From Closterium sp. Naga37s-1 (taxonomy: Eukaryota > Streptophyta > Zygnematophyceae > Desmidiales > Closteriaceae), in the NCBI GenBank assembly GCA_947471745.1, contig CANJKZ010000724.1:3825501-3889500 (forward strand): a stretch of DNA of 64,000 bases, read 5' to 3'. Shown piece by piece: positions 24,450 to 36,627 of the stretch; position 1 is the stretch's first letter, and each line of letters starts with the position of its first letter. The notes under the pieces were generated by a model. It searched no databases. It was not told the origin of the DNA and saw only the letters and a program-made list of their open reading frames with translations. The translations under genes and the position numbers were made by a program.

Positions 24450-25487
24450 ACGCTGGCCACCACCAGAGCCGCTACGCTGCGGGGCACCACCCCGACCAGC
24501 GCCACCCCCTCCGCCACCGCCGCCTCCACCTCCACCACCACCGCTGCCTCCGCTCCCACCGCTGCCGCCACCACCGCCTCCTCCTCCGCTGCTGCCACCG
24601 CCACCACCGCCCCCGCCACCACCCCCACCGCCACCCCCACTCCCTCCGCCGCCTCCACCGCCACCTCCACCGCCCCCGCCAGTTCCACCCGCGCCCTTGC
24701 CCCCCTTGCCCCTGCCAGGGCGGCGTCTCCCGCTAGGGGCAGACGCCGCGCAGACCGACTCAAGACCAAGCAGGTCGGCAGCAGCAGCAGAGGCAACAGA
24801 GGGCAGCAGGGGGGAAGGAGAACACCCCTCAAAGATGGGGGTGCGAGGGTCACCACGAGAGGCTCCTACAGCGACGATGCTCTTCTCCGCCGCCAGGAGG
24901 GACTTCTCGAGGAGGTCGACAGTGAGGGTGGTGGGACAGACTGAGAGGAAGTGGTCCCTGACTACGCGAAGGGAGTCAGGGAGGCGTGTGACTATGTAAT
25001 AGAGAGTGATGTACATGGGGGGGGGGTTCTTGGCGCAGAACTCAGCAGGAAGGGCGGCGCGGTAGTGAGTGTCACTAGTGCGGAGGTGCGTAACGAGGTC
25101 AGCGACAGTGGGAAAGGCAGCAAGGTCAGGAAAGAGGTACGGTAGCATGAGGCGGCTCAGGGCAGCAGTGGCAGGGGAAGAGTAGCGCGCAACTACAGCG
25201 TCGTACAAGGTCTGAGCACTCTTGTACTGACTAAAGTGCGCGCGCTCAGTGGTAGGCAGGTGACGACGCACAGCAAGACGAGCAGCAGCATCGCGGGTGG
25301 CCCACTGAGAGCGAACAGTGGGGTCAGCATCAGCAGCAGGGGCAGGAGAGGCGCCAGAGGTGAGGTCAAAGAGGGAAAGACCGTCCGTCCTATCGCACTG
25401 TAAGAACAGCTGCAGGTCGTCGACCCAGACCTCAAAGTCAATGGCTCGACCCTCAGCGTCAAAAGCGAGGACACTAGGGGTAGCCAT
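19569..25487 (-). CDS. Copia gag-pol polyprotein of E4, intact (about 1972 residues)
   Basis: Start ATG at 25487 by conservation with the other copies; an in-frame ATG at 25529 would add 14 residues. Domains in order: gag (MATPSVLAFDAEGRA…); poly-Gly/Ser (about residues 265-350); 13 Gln; knuckle C-x13-C-x3-H-x4-C near residue 386; protease LDSGAS near 516; pre-integrase HHCC; integrase D,D-35-E (HMDVWG, HSDRGGEF, NGIAERR) near 740-845; linker of EPGGA repeats; RT with YVDD near 1650; RNase H with GHADASWADD and CEAEIYA near 1820-1870; end near DVFTKALAPCDHQRFC. The 10-base G-run (25017-25026) keeps frame. The product would form the virus-like particle, cut itself, copy the RNA and integrate the cDNA. 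Confidence 0.95.
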
Positions 25488-25559
25488 GACGACGACAGTG
25501 TAGTAGTGCAAGCAGTAGGGGAAGGGCACGCAGTAACAGTGGTGCTGTGCTCACCAGGC

Positions 25560-26390
25560 AGGGCAGGTCGGGCGGCTCGGTAGTAGGGCGGCCCGGCAGC
25601 TGGGCGGCTCGGCGGCTCGGCTGCTGGGCGGCTCGGCTCCCGGGCGGCTCGGCGGCAGGGCGGCTCGGCGGCAGGGCGGCTCGGCGGCTCGGCTCCCGGG
25701 CAGCTCGGCGGCAGGGCGGCTCGGCGGCAGGGCGGCTCGGCTCCCGGGCGGCTCGGCTGCAGGGCGGCTCGACGGCTGGGCGGCTCGGCGGCTGGGCGGT
25801 CGGCTGCACGGCGGCTCGGCTGGTGGGCGGCCGGGCGGCTCGGCTGCAGCTGCTGGGCGGCTCGGCTGCGCTGCTGCTGGGCGGCTTGGCCGCTGTAGAG
25901 GAGCGGCGGGGCCGCTGCAGAAGGGCGGCGGGGCCGCTGGGTAGGGCGGCGGGGCCGCGAGATAGGGCAGCGGGGCCGCGTGGTAGAGTGGCGGGGGCCG
26001 CGCGATGGGGCGGCGGGGCCGCGAGGAAGGGCGGCGGGGCCGCGCGATGGGGCGGCGGGGCCGAGAGGAAGGGCGGCGGGGCCGCTAGGTAGGGCGGCGG
26101 GGCCGCGCGATGGGGCGGCGGGGCCGCGAGGAAGGGCGGCGGGGCCGCTCGGTAGGGCGGCGGGGCCTCACGATGGGGCGGTGAGGCCGCGAGGTAGGGC
26201 GGCGGGGCCGCGCAATGGGGCGGCGAGGCCGCGAGTAAGGGCGGCGGGGCCGCTAGGTAGGGCGGCGGGGCCGCGCAATAGGGCGGCGAGGCCGCGAGGT
26301 AGGGCGGCGGGGCCGCTAGGTAGGGCGGCGGGGCCGCTAGGAGAGAGGCGGCGGGGCCGCGATGAAGGGCCGCTAGGGCGGCTCGACGAA
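25560..26390 (-). repeat. GC-rich minisatellite leader of E4
   Basis: Same two-block tandem repeat as in E1, with scattered single-base differences. It sits between primer site and gag and has no credible gene. Confidence 0.85.
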
Positions 26391-26452
26391 GTGAGGGCCC
26401 GGAGCGCGACTCGGGCTGAGCGCGCTTCGGGCAGGAAAAAAAAAAACGATGT

Positions 26453-26498
26453 GGTGGGCCCTAAGCACAGTTCCCAAGGGGGAACCTGCTCGATACCA
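26453..26498 (-). other. Primer-binding site, hairpin and GGGCCCACC motif (E4)
   Basis: Element-sense TGGTATCGAGCAG (26498-26486), stem GTTCCC-CCTT-GGGAAC (26485-26470), then AGGGCCCACC (26462-26453). A poly-T run follows. Confidence 0.8.
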
Positions 26499-26633
26499 TG
26501 AGAAAGTTTGAACAAGAATGGATGAACTATGAATGAAGTGAGTACATATAGGAAACCATAATTGGGTTGTACCCCCTATGGGATACCCCACTATAGCCTA
26601 CACAACTGCATAAGCTATATATATGTTCTGACA
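26499..26633 (-). repeat. 5' LTR of E4
   Basis: 135 bp, flanked by AGTAC at 26634-26638 and by the primer site on the inner side. Confidence 0.95.
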
Positions 26634-28902
26634 AGTACGTACATATCCTGTAGTTAGTGCGCTATATTATGTTGAACGAAAAATGCACTTTTTTCGAGAA
26701 ATTTTATCGTATAAAACGGGTATTTTAGGCAACGTTTTGGATTATTTTGTTATTGACGAGTTTCAACATCGAGGTGCTCCTCATTCTCATTGTTTAATAT
26801 GGAGTGAGTTTTCCGCGTGCGATGCCACAATTCCACTCGAGAATATCTTAGCATTTGCCGATAGGCACATATCATGTCATGGCCAAGATCTTGCAAAAGA
26901 CCCTGCGACAAAGGATCTTTTGAAAATACAAACTCATTTTCACACTCGAACGTGTAAAATGAAACGGAGTGGAACTTCACGAGTATGTCGTTTTGGGATA
27001 CCAAAATTTCCTCTTCCGAATACATTGGTCTTAGCACCGCTTAAAAAAAGTGGCGAATCGGATATTGATCAAGACGTGCACCGATCCAACAAAAAGGTAG
27101 TTGATGATTTTTTAGATGTTCTTGCAAAGAAACATCTAATTGATACGTGTGAGCTGTCGTTTTCAGAATTTCTAAATACATTACGTCTGTCATACGACGA
27201 ATATATAAATTGTTTAAGAGTTGGTTTAAAACGGCGCACACTATTTCATGCAAGAGACGTGAAAGATTGTTTTGTGAACAATTTTAACAAAACAATCTTG
27301 TCAGTATGGCAAGGAAATATGGATATTCAATTATGTATCGATCCGTATGGCGTGGCCACATATATTGCAGCATATATGACAGAATCTGGCAAAGGAATGA
27401 GTAAAATTATACAAAATGCAAAAACTTTTGCTGCTGTACAAGGTACAGGCGTGCTGCATGTACTTCGAGATATTGGAAATTTCATATTGAACAACCAAGA
27501 AATTAGTGCACAAGAAGCAATTTATCTTATTTTGAGTCTTCCTTATAAAAAATCGAGTCGTGGTGTAATATTCATCAACACAAGTCATCCTCACAAACGT
27601 TTGTTGCTACTAAAATCAAAGGTTGAATTGGAAGCTTTAGACCCTCTCTCAACCGATATCTTTACACCGTATGCGTTATTGGATCGATACTTGCAACGAC
27701 CAAAATCAATGGAAGGCTTGTGTTTCGCAGAGTTTACTTCAGATTTTGAGCAGAGCATTGAGCAAAAAGATGCGATAGGACCAGATTTATCGAATAAAAA
27801 ACGCTTTTATTCGAAAAGATCCAAACGAAAGATGATTCGATATGTCAATTTTCATCGTGATGTTGACATAGAAAATTTCATGCGCGAACAAACATTGTTG
27901 TTTGTTCCATGTCGAAAAGAAATTCATGATCCAGTCGAAGTTGCTCGTATTTTTTGTAACTATGAAACTTTGATCGTTTCTAAGCGTGAAGAATTTTCAG
28001 TTAAAGGTGATAAGTGGGCACATGCATTTGAAGATGCAATGGTAGAGGAAAACGGTGACATTAATACATCATGTGAAACTTCACAACCTCATGAAGATGT
28101 AGATATTGGTGTAGAACTTGGAATTGAAAGATCTTCACGACCGAGATCGACTGATATCTTTCGTTCAATAACAACAAACGAAAGTGATTATTTGCGTATG
28201 GAGCGTATGCTGAACGCCGAGCAACGAGCGATAGCCGATCATATTGTACGTGGAGTTCGCAGGTCCTTTGAAATGGGACCTCTATGTATTTTAGTAAGTG
28301 GTGATGCTGGCGTTGGCAAGTCAGTACTAATCACGACTGTGCATGATCGACTGATACGAATTTTTCATTCTCAAATCGACACAGATTTCGATACGATCAA
28401 AGTTTTGAAAATTGCCCCGTCAGGAGTAGCAGCTTTCCAAATTAAAGGCTATACAATTCATAGCGCATTGATGATCCCTGTGGTCCAAAATCGTCGGATT
28501 AAAAAGTTGACATCAGACAGATTGAATACATTGAGGTCACGATTAGGAGACGTTAAAGTTGTAATAATAGATGAAATATCAATGGTGGGGAAAAATACGT
28601 TCGAATGGGTCGATTTTAGACTTCGTGAAATTACCAACTGTGCGAATCTTCCTTTTGGTGGATTACACATGATTTTTGTTGGGGACTTTTTTCAATTACC
28701 TCCAGTACGTGACATTCATTGTTTTGGTTATAGCTCGAGTGCCGACATTCTGAGTGACTTGAATGTATGGAGTCGCGTACAACTGTAGAGCTCGCAACTA
28801 TTATGCGACAACGTGAGGAGGTTGAATATGCGAAATTGTTAAATCGACTTCGTGAAGGCAAACAGACTCGAAATGACATACAGTTCATATGCGATCGTGA
28901 AG
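26634..28902 (+). pseudogene. Helentron Rep (HUH) domain and Pif1-like helicase
   Basis: Continues the frame broken at 19228. Rep landmarks: EFQHRGAPHSH, with the HUH metal-binding pair at 26782-26790, then two tyrosines in YIAAY (27361-27375) followed by SGKG, as in Y2-type Helitron Reps. These nick and join single strands during rolling-circle transposition. The helicase follows: Walker A GDAGVGKS (28300-28323), Walker B VVIIDEISM (about 28558-28585) and FVGDFFQLPPV (about 28675-28710), the Pif1/RecD-like superfamily. The first frame stops at 28786. The next Helitron landmark, VELATIMRQR, follows at once in another frame (28785-28815), so a 1-base loss lies near 28775-28785. E5 inserts at 28903 after codons for CDRE. 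Confidence 0.85.
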
Positions 28903-29032
28903 TGTCAGATTTATATGACATAGCTACTGTAGGCTATAGTGGGGTAGCACATATGGGGTACAGTTGTCTAGGGTTTGCTTTTTGTACCCAACTTTCACTT
29001 AGTCATTTTCATTCCTGTTTTCTTAATTCACA
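28903..29032 (+). repeat. 5' LTR of E5
   Basis: TGTCAGATTT…TTAATTCACA, 130 bp, sharing the TAGGCTATAGTGGGGTA core with the other families. Confidence 0.95.
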
Positions 29033-29082
29033 TGGTATAGAGCGGGTTCCTACATGGGACCGTTCCTTCCTAAGGGCCCACC
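29033..29082 (+). other. Primer-binding site, hairpin and GGGCCCACC motif (E5)
   Basis: TGGTATAGAGCGGG, then the stem GGTTCC-TACAT-GGGACC (one G·U pair), then AAGGGCCCACC ending at 29082. Confidence 0.75.
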
Positions 29083-29144
29083 ATAACGAAATTTTTTTTT
29101 TAGCTGCCCGACGCGCATTGCGCCCCTGCCCTAAATTTTTTTTT

Positions 29145-30030
29145 TAGCGCCCCCCCCCCCCCTAGCGGCCCCTACGCGACCCCTACGCGGCCCCTACGCG
29201 GCCCCTACGCGGCCCCTACCCGGCCCCTACGTCGCCCCTGACGCGGCCCCTACGCGGCCTCTGACGCGGCCCCAACGCGGCCCCTGACGTGGCCCCTACG
29301 CGGCCCCTGACGCGGCCCCAATGCGGCCCCTGACGCGGCCCCAACGCGGCCCCTGACGCGGCCCCTACGCAGCCCCTGACGCGGCCCCTGCCGCGGCCCC
29401 TGACGCGGCCCCTACGCGGCCCCTACGCTGCCCCTGAGGCGGCCCCTGACGCGGCCCCTGACGCGGCCCCTCCGCCGCCACTACCGCGGCCCCTACGCCC
29501 CCCCCTGACGCCGCCCCTGACGCGGCCCCTGCCGCGGCCCCTGACGAGGCCCCTGACGCAGCCCCTGACGCGGCCCCTACGCCGCCCCTGACGCGGCCCC
29601 CTGACGCGGCCCCTGACGCGGCCCCTGCCGCGGCCCCTGACGCGGCCCCTGCCGCGGCCCCTGCCGCGGCCCCTGACGCGGCCCCTGCCGCGGCCCCTGC
29701 CGCGGCCCCTGCCGCGGCCCCTGACGCGGCCCCTGACGCGGCCCCTTCGCCGCCCCTGACGCGGCCCATACGCCGCCCCTGACGCGGCCCTCTCCTGCAC
29801 CTGACGCGGCCCCTAGCGGCCGGCCGCTGCCGTCCCTGAGGCAGCAGCCGCCGCCGTCTCTGCAGCAGCAGTCGCAGCCGAACAGCCGAGCCGCCGAGCC
29901 GCCGAGCCGCCCAGCAGCCGAGCCACCGAGCCGCCCAGCAGCCGAGCTGCCGAGCCGCCCAGCAACCGAGCCGCCGAGCCGCCGAGCCGCCCAGCAGCCG
30001 AGCCGCCGAGCCGCCCTGCAGCCGAGCCAC
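29145..30030 (+). repeat. GC-rich minisatellite leader of E5
   Basis: About 50 units of roughly 13-15 bp, of the types GCGGCCCCTGAC and GCGGCCCCTAC, then a CCGAGCCGCC block near gag (about 29880-30040). The unit differs from the E2/E8 and E1/E4 leaders. Confidence 0.85.
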
Positions 30031-30115
30031 CCGAGCCGCCCTGTCCGGTAAGAGCAGCGCCCCTTTCACAGCACTGCCCTCACCCTACTGTTTGCGCTGC
30101 TAGTCTACTACTGTC

Positions 30116-31142
30116 ATGGCTACCCCTAGTGTCCTCGCTTTTGACGCTGAGGGTCGGGCCATTGACTTTGATGTCTGGATAGATGACCTGCAGCTTTTCT
30201 TACAGTGCAACAGGGCAGACGGCCTCTCCCTCTTTGACCTCACTTCTGGTGCCTCTCCTGCCCCCGCTGCTGATGCTGACGCCACTGTTCGCTCACAGTG
30301 GGCCACGCGCGATGCTGCTGCACGTCTTGCTGTGCGTCGCCACCTGCCTACCTCTGAGCGTGCGCACTTTAGCCAGTACAAGAGTGCTCAGACCTTGTAC
30401 GACGCTGTAGTTGCGCGCTACTCCTCCCCTGCCACTGCTGCACTGAGCCGCCTCATGCTACCGTACCTCTTCCCTGACCTTGCTGCCTTTCCCACAGTCG
30501 CTGACCTCATTACGCACCTCCGCACTAGTGACACTCGCTACCGCGCTGCGCTTCCTGCTGAGTTCTGCGCCAAGAACCCCCCCCCATGTACATCACCCTC
30601 TACTACATAGTCACCCGGCTCTCTGACTCCCTTCGCGTAGTCAGGGACCACTTCCTCTCAGTTTGCCCCACCACTCTCACCGTTGACCTCCTCGAGAAGT
30701 CCCTCCTAGCAGCAGAGAAGAGCATAGTCGCTGTAGGAGCCTCTCGTGGTGACCCTCGCACCCCCATCTTTGAGGGGTGTTCCCCCTCCCCCCTTTTGCC
30801 CTCTGTTGCCTCTGCTGCTGCGGCCGACCTCGTTGGGCTTGAGTCGGTCGGTGCGGCGTCTACCCCTAGCGGGAGACGTCGCCCTGGCAAGGGCAAGGGG
30901 GGCAGGGGCACTGGAGGAGCTAGCGGGGGCGGTGGAGGCGGAGGTGGAGGCGGTGGAGGGGGTGGGGGTGGCGGTGGGGGTGGTGGCGGGGGTGGAGGCG
31001 TCGGTGGCGGCAGTGGAGGCGGAGGCGGAGGCGGAGGCGGCGGTGGCGGTGGGAGCGGAGGTGGCGGCGGTGGAGGAGGAGGCGGCGGAGGAGGTGGAGC
31101 TGGTCGGGGTGGCGCTGCGCAGAGGGTCGGCTCCGGTGGTGG

Positions 31143-31177
<35 letters not shown>

Positions 31178-34100
31178 GCACTCGTGACATCCCCTCCCCT
31201 CAGCAGCTCCGTGAGTGGTACGCTGCACGCCAGAGGGGTGGGGGTACTGGTCCGTGCACCTACGTCCTCCGCACCGGCGACCGCGCGGGTGAGCAGTGCG
31301 GGGGTGCGCACTCCACCCAGCGCTGCTTTGGCCGCCTGACGGACGCTTGGCGTCACCAGTTCCCTGAGGCCACTGAGATCCCCCGCTGGGGTGAGCTGTC
31401 TAGGGCGGGTGTAGCTGTCTTTGACCTTGACTTTGATGCTATTCTTGCTGCCATGTATACTGTGACTATTAGTGATGAGGGTGACTGTTACCGGTGTTTT
31501 CCGCCCGACCCGGGCATTGAGACTGCTGCTCTAGGTACTGGTGAGGCTGCTGCTCTAGATGCTAGCGAGGCTGCTGCTCTAGGTGCGTCTGCTCCCTCAG
31601 GTGCTGGTGAGTCTGCTCTCTCAGGTTCTGCGTCGGCTTCGGCCTCCCACACCTTCACCCTTGACTCGGGGGCTTCTCGCTCCTTCTTTCGAGACCGCAC
31701 CACACTCACGCCGCTTGGCCGGCCAGTTGCAGTCTCTCTGGCAGACCCCTCTGGGGGTCCTGTCCTTGCTCACTTCTCCACTGTCCTCCCGTGTCCGGCG
31801 GCCCCCTCTGGCACCCTGTCTGGTCTTTACCTTCCCTCGTTCTCTACGAACTTGGTGAGTGGTGCTGACCTACAGGATGCGGGGGTTCACCAGTTCACTC
31901 CTGCAAGTCAGCGGGTGACCCACTGCACGGACGCTCGGACAGGCCGCCACCTGGCCACGTTTACCCGTCGGCCGGGGTCGAGCCTGTACACCCTGACCAC
32001 TGAGTCTCCTCCAGTCACTGCGTCTGGTCAGGTAGCTGCGTCGGGTCAGGTGTTTGCTGCAGCGTCCAGGTCTGGTCCTGAGTCTGCCCCCTGTTCGTGT
32101 CGCCTCCTGTCTCACGAGACTCTCCTCTGGCACCACCGCCTTGGTCACCCCTCCTTGCTTCGTCTCCGAGGCATGGCCTCCCGTGTCCTTGTCTCTGGTC
32201 TTCCCCGGTCCCTCCCTCCCCTTCCTCCGGGGCCTGGCCTTGCCTGCGTCCCCTGTGTCGAGGGGCGGCAGCGGGCTGCCCCTCACTCCTCCCAGTTTCC
32301 TCCGACAGAGGCCCCGCTGCAGACGCTTCACATGGACGTGTGGGGCCCGGCCCGCGTCCGTGGACAGGGTCACGAGCGCTACTTCCTGCTGGTGGTTGAC
32401 GACTACTCGCGTTACACCACAGTCTTCCCCTTGCGCAGCAAGGGCGATGTCACTGAGGTGTTGATCGACTGGATCCGCGCAGCTCGTCTCCAGCTCAGGC
32501 AGAGCTTCGGCTCGGACTTTCTTGTTCAGCGTCTGCACTCTGACAGAGGTGGAGAGTTCTCCTCTGGCCTTCTGCGAGCCTACTGTCGTGCACGAGGTAT
32601 CCGCCAGACCTTCACGCTTCCGGACTCTCCACAGCAAAATGGGATTGCTGAGCGCCGCATTGGCATGGTCATGGACGTCGCTCGTACGTCCATGATGCAT
32701 GCGGCTGCCCCCCATTTTCTGTGGCCGTTTGCGGTTCGGTACGCGGCGCATCAGATCAACCTTCACCCCAGGGTCTCCATGCCGGAGACCTCCCCAGCCT
32801 TGCTGTGGACGGGGAAGGTTGGCGATGCGTCTGCGTTCCGTGTCTGGGGATCTCGGGCGTTTGTCCGCGACTTGTCAGCGAACAAGCTGTCCCCTCGTGC
32901 TGCTCCTTGCGTCTTCCTTGGCTTCCCCCCTGACGCGCCAGGGTGGCAGTTCTACCACCCCACCTCTCGCCGTGTTCTGTCCTCCCAGGACGTCACGTTT
33001 GACGAGTCGGTCCCCTACTACTGCCTCTTCCCCTACCGCACTCCGTCCCTCCCCCCGCCACCGCTCTTCCTTGTACCAGGTCCCCCCCCGGTAGACCCCC
33101 TCCCCCCTCAGGGTCCTGCCCCTTCAGGTGTGTCCCAGGTAGACGCAGTCGAGCCTGTCAAGGTTACTGGTGACTCTGGTGCTGCTGAGGGTGCTGAGCC
33201 TGGGGGTGCTGACTCTGGGGGTGCTGAGCCTGAGGGTGCTACTACTGGGGGTCCTGAGCCTGGGGGTGCTGAGCCTGGGGGTGCTGAGCCTGGGGGTGCT
33301 ACGCCTGGGGGTGCTGAGCCTGGGGGTGCCACGCCTGGAGGTGCTGAGCTTGGGGGTGCGGAGCCTGAGGGAGCTGGGCCTGCTCGTGTGGCGTCTGGCG
33401 GTGCTGAGCCTGGAGGTTCTCCGGGTGCTTCGTCTCGGCGGGAGCCACTCTCTCCACAGGAGCTGCGCGAGTGGTTTGCCCGGCGCTGGAGGCGTGCTGC
33501 TGGAGCTGGAGGTTCTTCGGCTGCTGAGGGTGCTGGTGCCGCCAGTCCCGGAGGTGCTCGTACTGGGAGTACTGGAGCTGCTGGGCCTGCGAGTACGACT
33601 GGAGCTGGAGCTGCTGAGGGTGTTGGCGCTGAGGCTACTGCAGTCGGTCCTGGAGGCGGTCCTGCTGGGGGTGCTACTGGTGCTGCTGGAGGTACTGGAG
33701 CTGGAGGTGCTGCTGGCGCTGGTGCTGCCGCTGGGGGTACTGGTGCTGTCCCTGCTGTGTCTGGAGTCGCCGCGCAGCCTCGACCGTACTTCGTTCCGCT
33801 CCTTCAGCAGGTTCGTGGTTCGCGCCTGCGTCCTCCTCCTGTCCCTGGCACGCACCGGATGTCTCTGCGTCCGTCCACTGCTCCTCTGCGTGCCTCTTTG
33901 CCTTCTCCTCCTGAGTCCTCTCTTCCTGCTCTTCCTGACCCGGAGTCGGACTCTCTTCGTGCTGCCAGTCCTACTGTCACGCGTCTCCTTGCTACTGTTG
34001 TCACTGACCCTTCCTTTGAGTCCACTGCTGCGTCTGCCCTAGTTACTGAGCTCGTCGACTTTGCTGCTCGCTGTCGTCTAGACTACGCTGCTCGTCTTGT

Positions 34101-35844
34101 TGCTGAGTCTGAGTCTGTCTGTCCTCCGTCCGTCGGGGGTGAGTGTGCCCTTGGCACGGACGTCCTTGAGGACAGGCAGGAGGAGTTCCAGTGTTTGGCT
34201 GCTGCTTCACCTCATCTCGTGTCCGTACTGCTTACCCCTGAGGGAGACCCGGATGCACTTGACATCCCGACTCCGCGCTCTTACGCGGAGGCGATAGAGG
34301 GTCCCTACTCCTCTCAGTGGCAGGCAGCTATGGACGCAGAGATGGCTTCCTGGAAGTCCACAGGCACCTACGTTGACGAGGTTCCCCCGCCTGGGGCGAA
34401 CATCGTCAGTGGCATGTGGATTTTCAGGGTGAAGCGGCCGCCGGGTTCTCCGCCTGTCTTCAAGGCGCGTTACGTGGCTCGTGGCTTCAGTCAGCGGCAG
34501 GGAGTTGACTACTTTCAGACCTTCTCTCCCACCCCGAAGATGACCACTCTTCGGGTACTGCTGCACATAGCTGCTCACCGCGACTACGAGCTGCACTCTC
34601 TTGACTTCAGCACTGCTTTCTTGCAGGGCAGCCTGCACGAGGAGATCTGGCTGCGTCGCCCACCTGGCTTCACTGGGTCTTTTCCTCCTGGCACCCAGTG
34701 GAGCCTCCGGCGGCCAGTCTACGGTCTCCGCCAGGCACCGCGTGAGTGGCACGACACACTGAGGACTACACTTGCGGCTCTTGGGTTTGCTCCCTCTACT
34801 GCCGACCCGTCGCTGTTTCTGAGCACCGACACTTCTTTGCCGCCGTTCTACATCCTCGTGTACGTCGACGACTTGGTCTTCGCCACAGCTGACACTGCTG
34901 GACTCGCCCACGTGAAGTCCGAGCTGCAGAAGAGACACACGTGCACAGACCTGGGTGAACTGCGCAGCTACCTTGGCTTGCAGATCACCCGGGACAGAGC
35001 ACGCCGCACCATTACCCTGACTCAGTCACACATGGTGCAGCAGGTCCTTCAGCGCTTCGGCTTCACGTACTCCTCGCCTCAGGCCACTCCTCTGCCTACT
35101 CGCCACTCGCTCTCAGCTCTGCCTTCGGATGAGTCCGTAGAGTCGAGTGGTCCGTACCCAGAGCTTGTTGGCTGCCTCATGTACCTGATGACCTGCACAC
35201 GACCTGACCTTGCATACCCTCTTAGCATTCTTGCACGCTATGTTGCTCCTGGGAGACACCGACCGGAGCACATGGCTGCAGCGAAGAGGGTGTTGCGCTA
35301 CTTGTGCAGTACGTCGGGCATGGGGCTTGTGCTTGGAGGGCAGAGTCCAGTGGTCCTCACTGGGCACGCAGACGCTTCTTGGGCTGACGACCAGGCTACG
35401 CAGCGGTCGTCACAGGGTTACACCTTCAGCCTTGGTTCCGGCTCTGTTTCGTGGCGGGCTACCCGCTCGTCTTCTGTTCTCGGCTCCAGTTGTGAGGCTG
35501 AGATCTACGCCGGGGCCATGGCTGCACAGGAGCTTCGCTGGCTCACCTACCTGCTGACTGACCTCGGAGAGCCGCCTCGTTCTCCTCCAGTGCTGTACGT
35601 AGACAACAAGTCCATGCTGGCCTTGTGTCGAGAGCAGAGACTGGAGCACAGAACGAAGCACATTGCTCTCCGCTACTTCCTTGCTCGTGAGCTACAGCAG
35701 CGTGGTCAGCTGCGGCTTGCGTACGTGGCCTCTCAGGCCAACACTGCTGATATCTTCACCAAGGCACTTGCGCCTTGTGATCATCAGCGCTTCTGTACTC
35801 AGCTTGGTCTTGTGCCTACCTTGCCTCACTTGCTCACCCCTTGA
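30116..35844 (+). CDS. Copia gag-pol polyprotein of E5, frameshifted in gag
   Basis: Start ATG 30116. The C-run at 30577-30585 has 9 C (10 needed), so the first frame stops at 30610 and the main frame runs from the C-run to 35844. Downstream order: poly-Gly (about 30915-31100), nine CAG codons, knuckle, protease LDSGAS, pre-integrase, integrase core, EPGGA linker, RT with YVDD and RNase H ending …NTADIFTKAL. Apart from the one-base change at the C-run I see no lesion. The same site differs in the opposite direction in E2. Confidence 0.88.
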
Positions 35845-36034
35845 CCTTGTTTGTACTGTTGCATATATATATACCCCTGCTCTTGCTTGTCTAGTCTTAT
35901 ATATATATATATATGCAATCCTGTATGTGAACTGGCCTTGTGGCCTTGAACTTGTGCTCGGAATGTGTGGTGACTTTGTGATCCACCCTGAGCTTGTTTT
36001 GCTTTGCTTGACTGGTCTTGTGACCCCTTGTTCT
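35845..36034 (+). other. Non-coding tail of E5 with AT microsatellites
   Basis: Between the pol stop and the polypurine hairpin. Contains two TA runs (about 35862-35873 and 35897-35913) and a stretch conserved in all relatives (TTGACTGGTCTTGTGACCCC). No gene. Confidence 0.6.
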
Positions 36035-36057
36035 CCCCCACTTTGCCTATGGGGGTG
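36035..36057 (+). other. Polypurine-tract hairpin next to 3' LTR (E5)
   Basis: CCCCCA, loop, TATGGGGGTG, then the LTR at 36058. Confidence 0.7.
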
Positions 36058-36187
36058 TGTCAGATTTATATGACATAGCTACTGTAGGCTATAGTGGGGT
36101 AGCACATATGGGGTACAGTTGTCTAGGGTTTGCTTTTTGTACCCAACTTTCACTTAGTCATTTTCATTCCTGTTTTCTTAATTCACA
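36058..36187 (+). repeat. 3' LTR of E5
   Basis: 130 bp, identical to the 5' copy, followed by TGAAG at 36188-36192. Confidence 0.95.
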
Positions 36188-36605
36188 TGAAGTTACAATT
36201 CCTTTTACAGAGACAAATTTGCAACATTTGTGTTGCACCAACAAATTCATCGATGAATTTAACCATAATGCTTTTACATGTTCGTTGACAGAAAAGCATG
36301 TTATTCCAGCATTAGATTGTGCACTTTTTGGAAGTGATCAATCACGAAAAGACGGACCAATTACTCCACCTGGTTTTGCATCCACTGCATCACACGGGTT
36401 GTTGTCAACACTTGAACTATTTATCGGTTCCCGTGTCCATGTCACTTGCAATTTGGACACGTCTGATGGTCTTGCCAATGGGACTCCAGGCGTTGTAGTC
36501 AATTTCAGTTTGAACTGTAATGGTTTGGTGGAGACTGTGTGGGTTGAGTTTGACAATAAACTCGTTACGAAAACAACCCCTGATATTGAATCCAATACCT
36601 GTTGA
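36188..36605 (+). pseudogene. Helentron helicase, C-terminal part
   Basis: Continues the frame cut by E5. It shows a CNKFIDEFN-like segment and then LELFIGSRVHVTCNLDTSDGL and LANGTPGVVV, matching the Pif1/Helitron landmark in which the helicase strand reads 'G..V.L..N.....L.NG..G.V'. The frame stops at 36603-36605. The last Pif1 motif (a TIHK-Q-G pattern) is not present before the endonuclease starts, so 60 or more residues appear to be deleted between about 36600 and 36630. Confidence 0.75.
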
Positions 36606-36627
36606 CATTTTATGTGAACAAACTTCA

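Larger units (their letters stand above)
19229..26633 (-). mobile_element. Copia LTR retrotransposon E4, complete and intact, minus strand
   Basis: 7405 bp with two identical 135-bp LTRs (19229-19363 and 26499-26633) and target duplication AGTAC (19224-19228 and 26634-26638). The primer site, hairpin, leader repeats, a single uninterrupted polyprotein frame, tail and polypurine hairpin are all in place. Identical LTRs and an open frame suggest recent insertion and possible autonomy. Confidence 0.97.
28903..36187 (+). mobile_element. Copia LTR retrotransposon E5, complete, plus strand
   Basis: 7285 bp with two identical 130-bp LTRs (28903-29032, 36058-36187) and target duplication TGAAG (28898-28902, 36188-36192). 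It is inserted in the Helentron helicase frame, which rejoins exactly without it (…CDRE-V-TIPFTE…). Coding parts are close to E2/E4, but LTR and leader are of a different type. Gag carries a C-run frameshift. Confidence 0.96.
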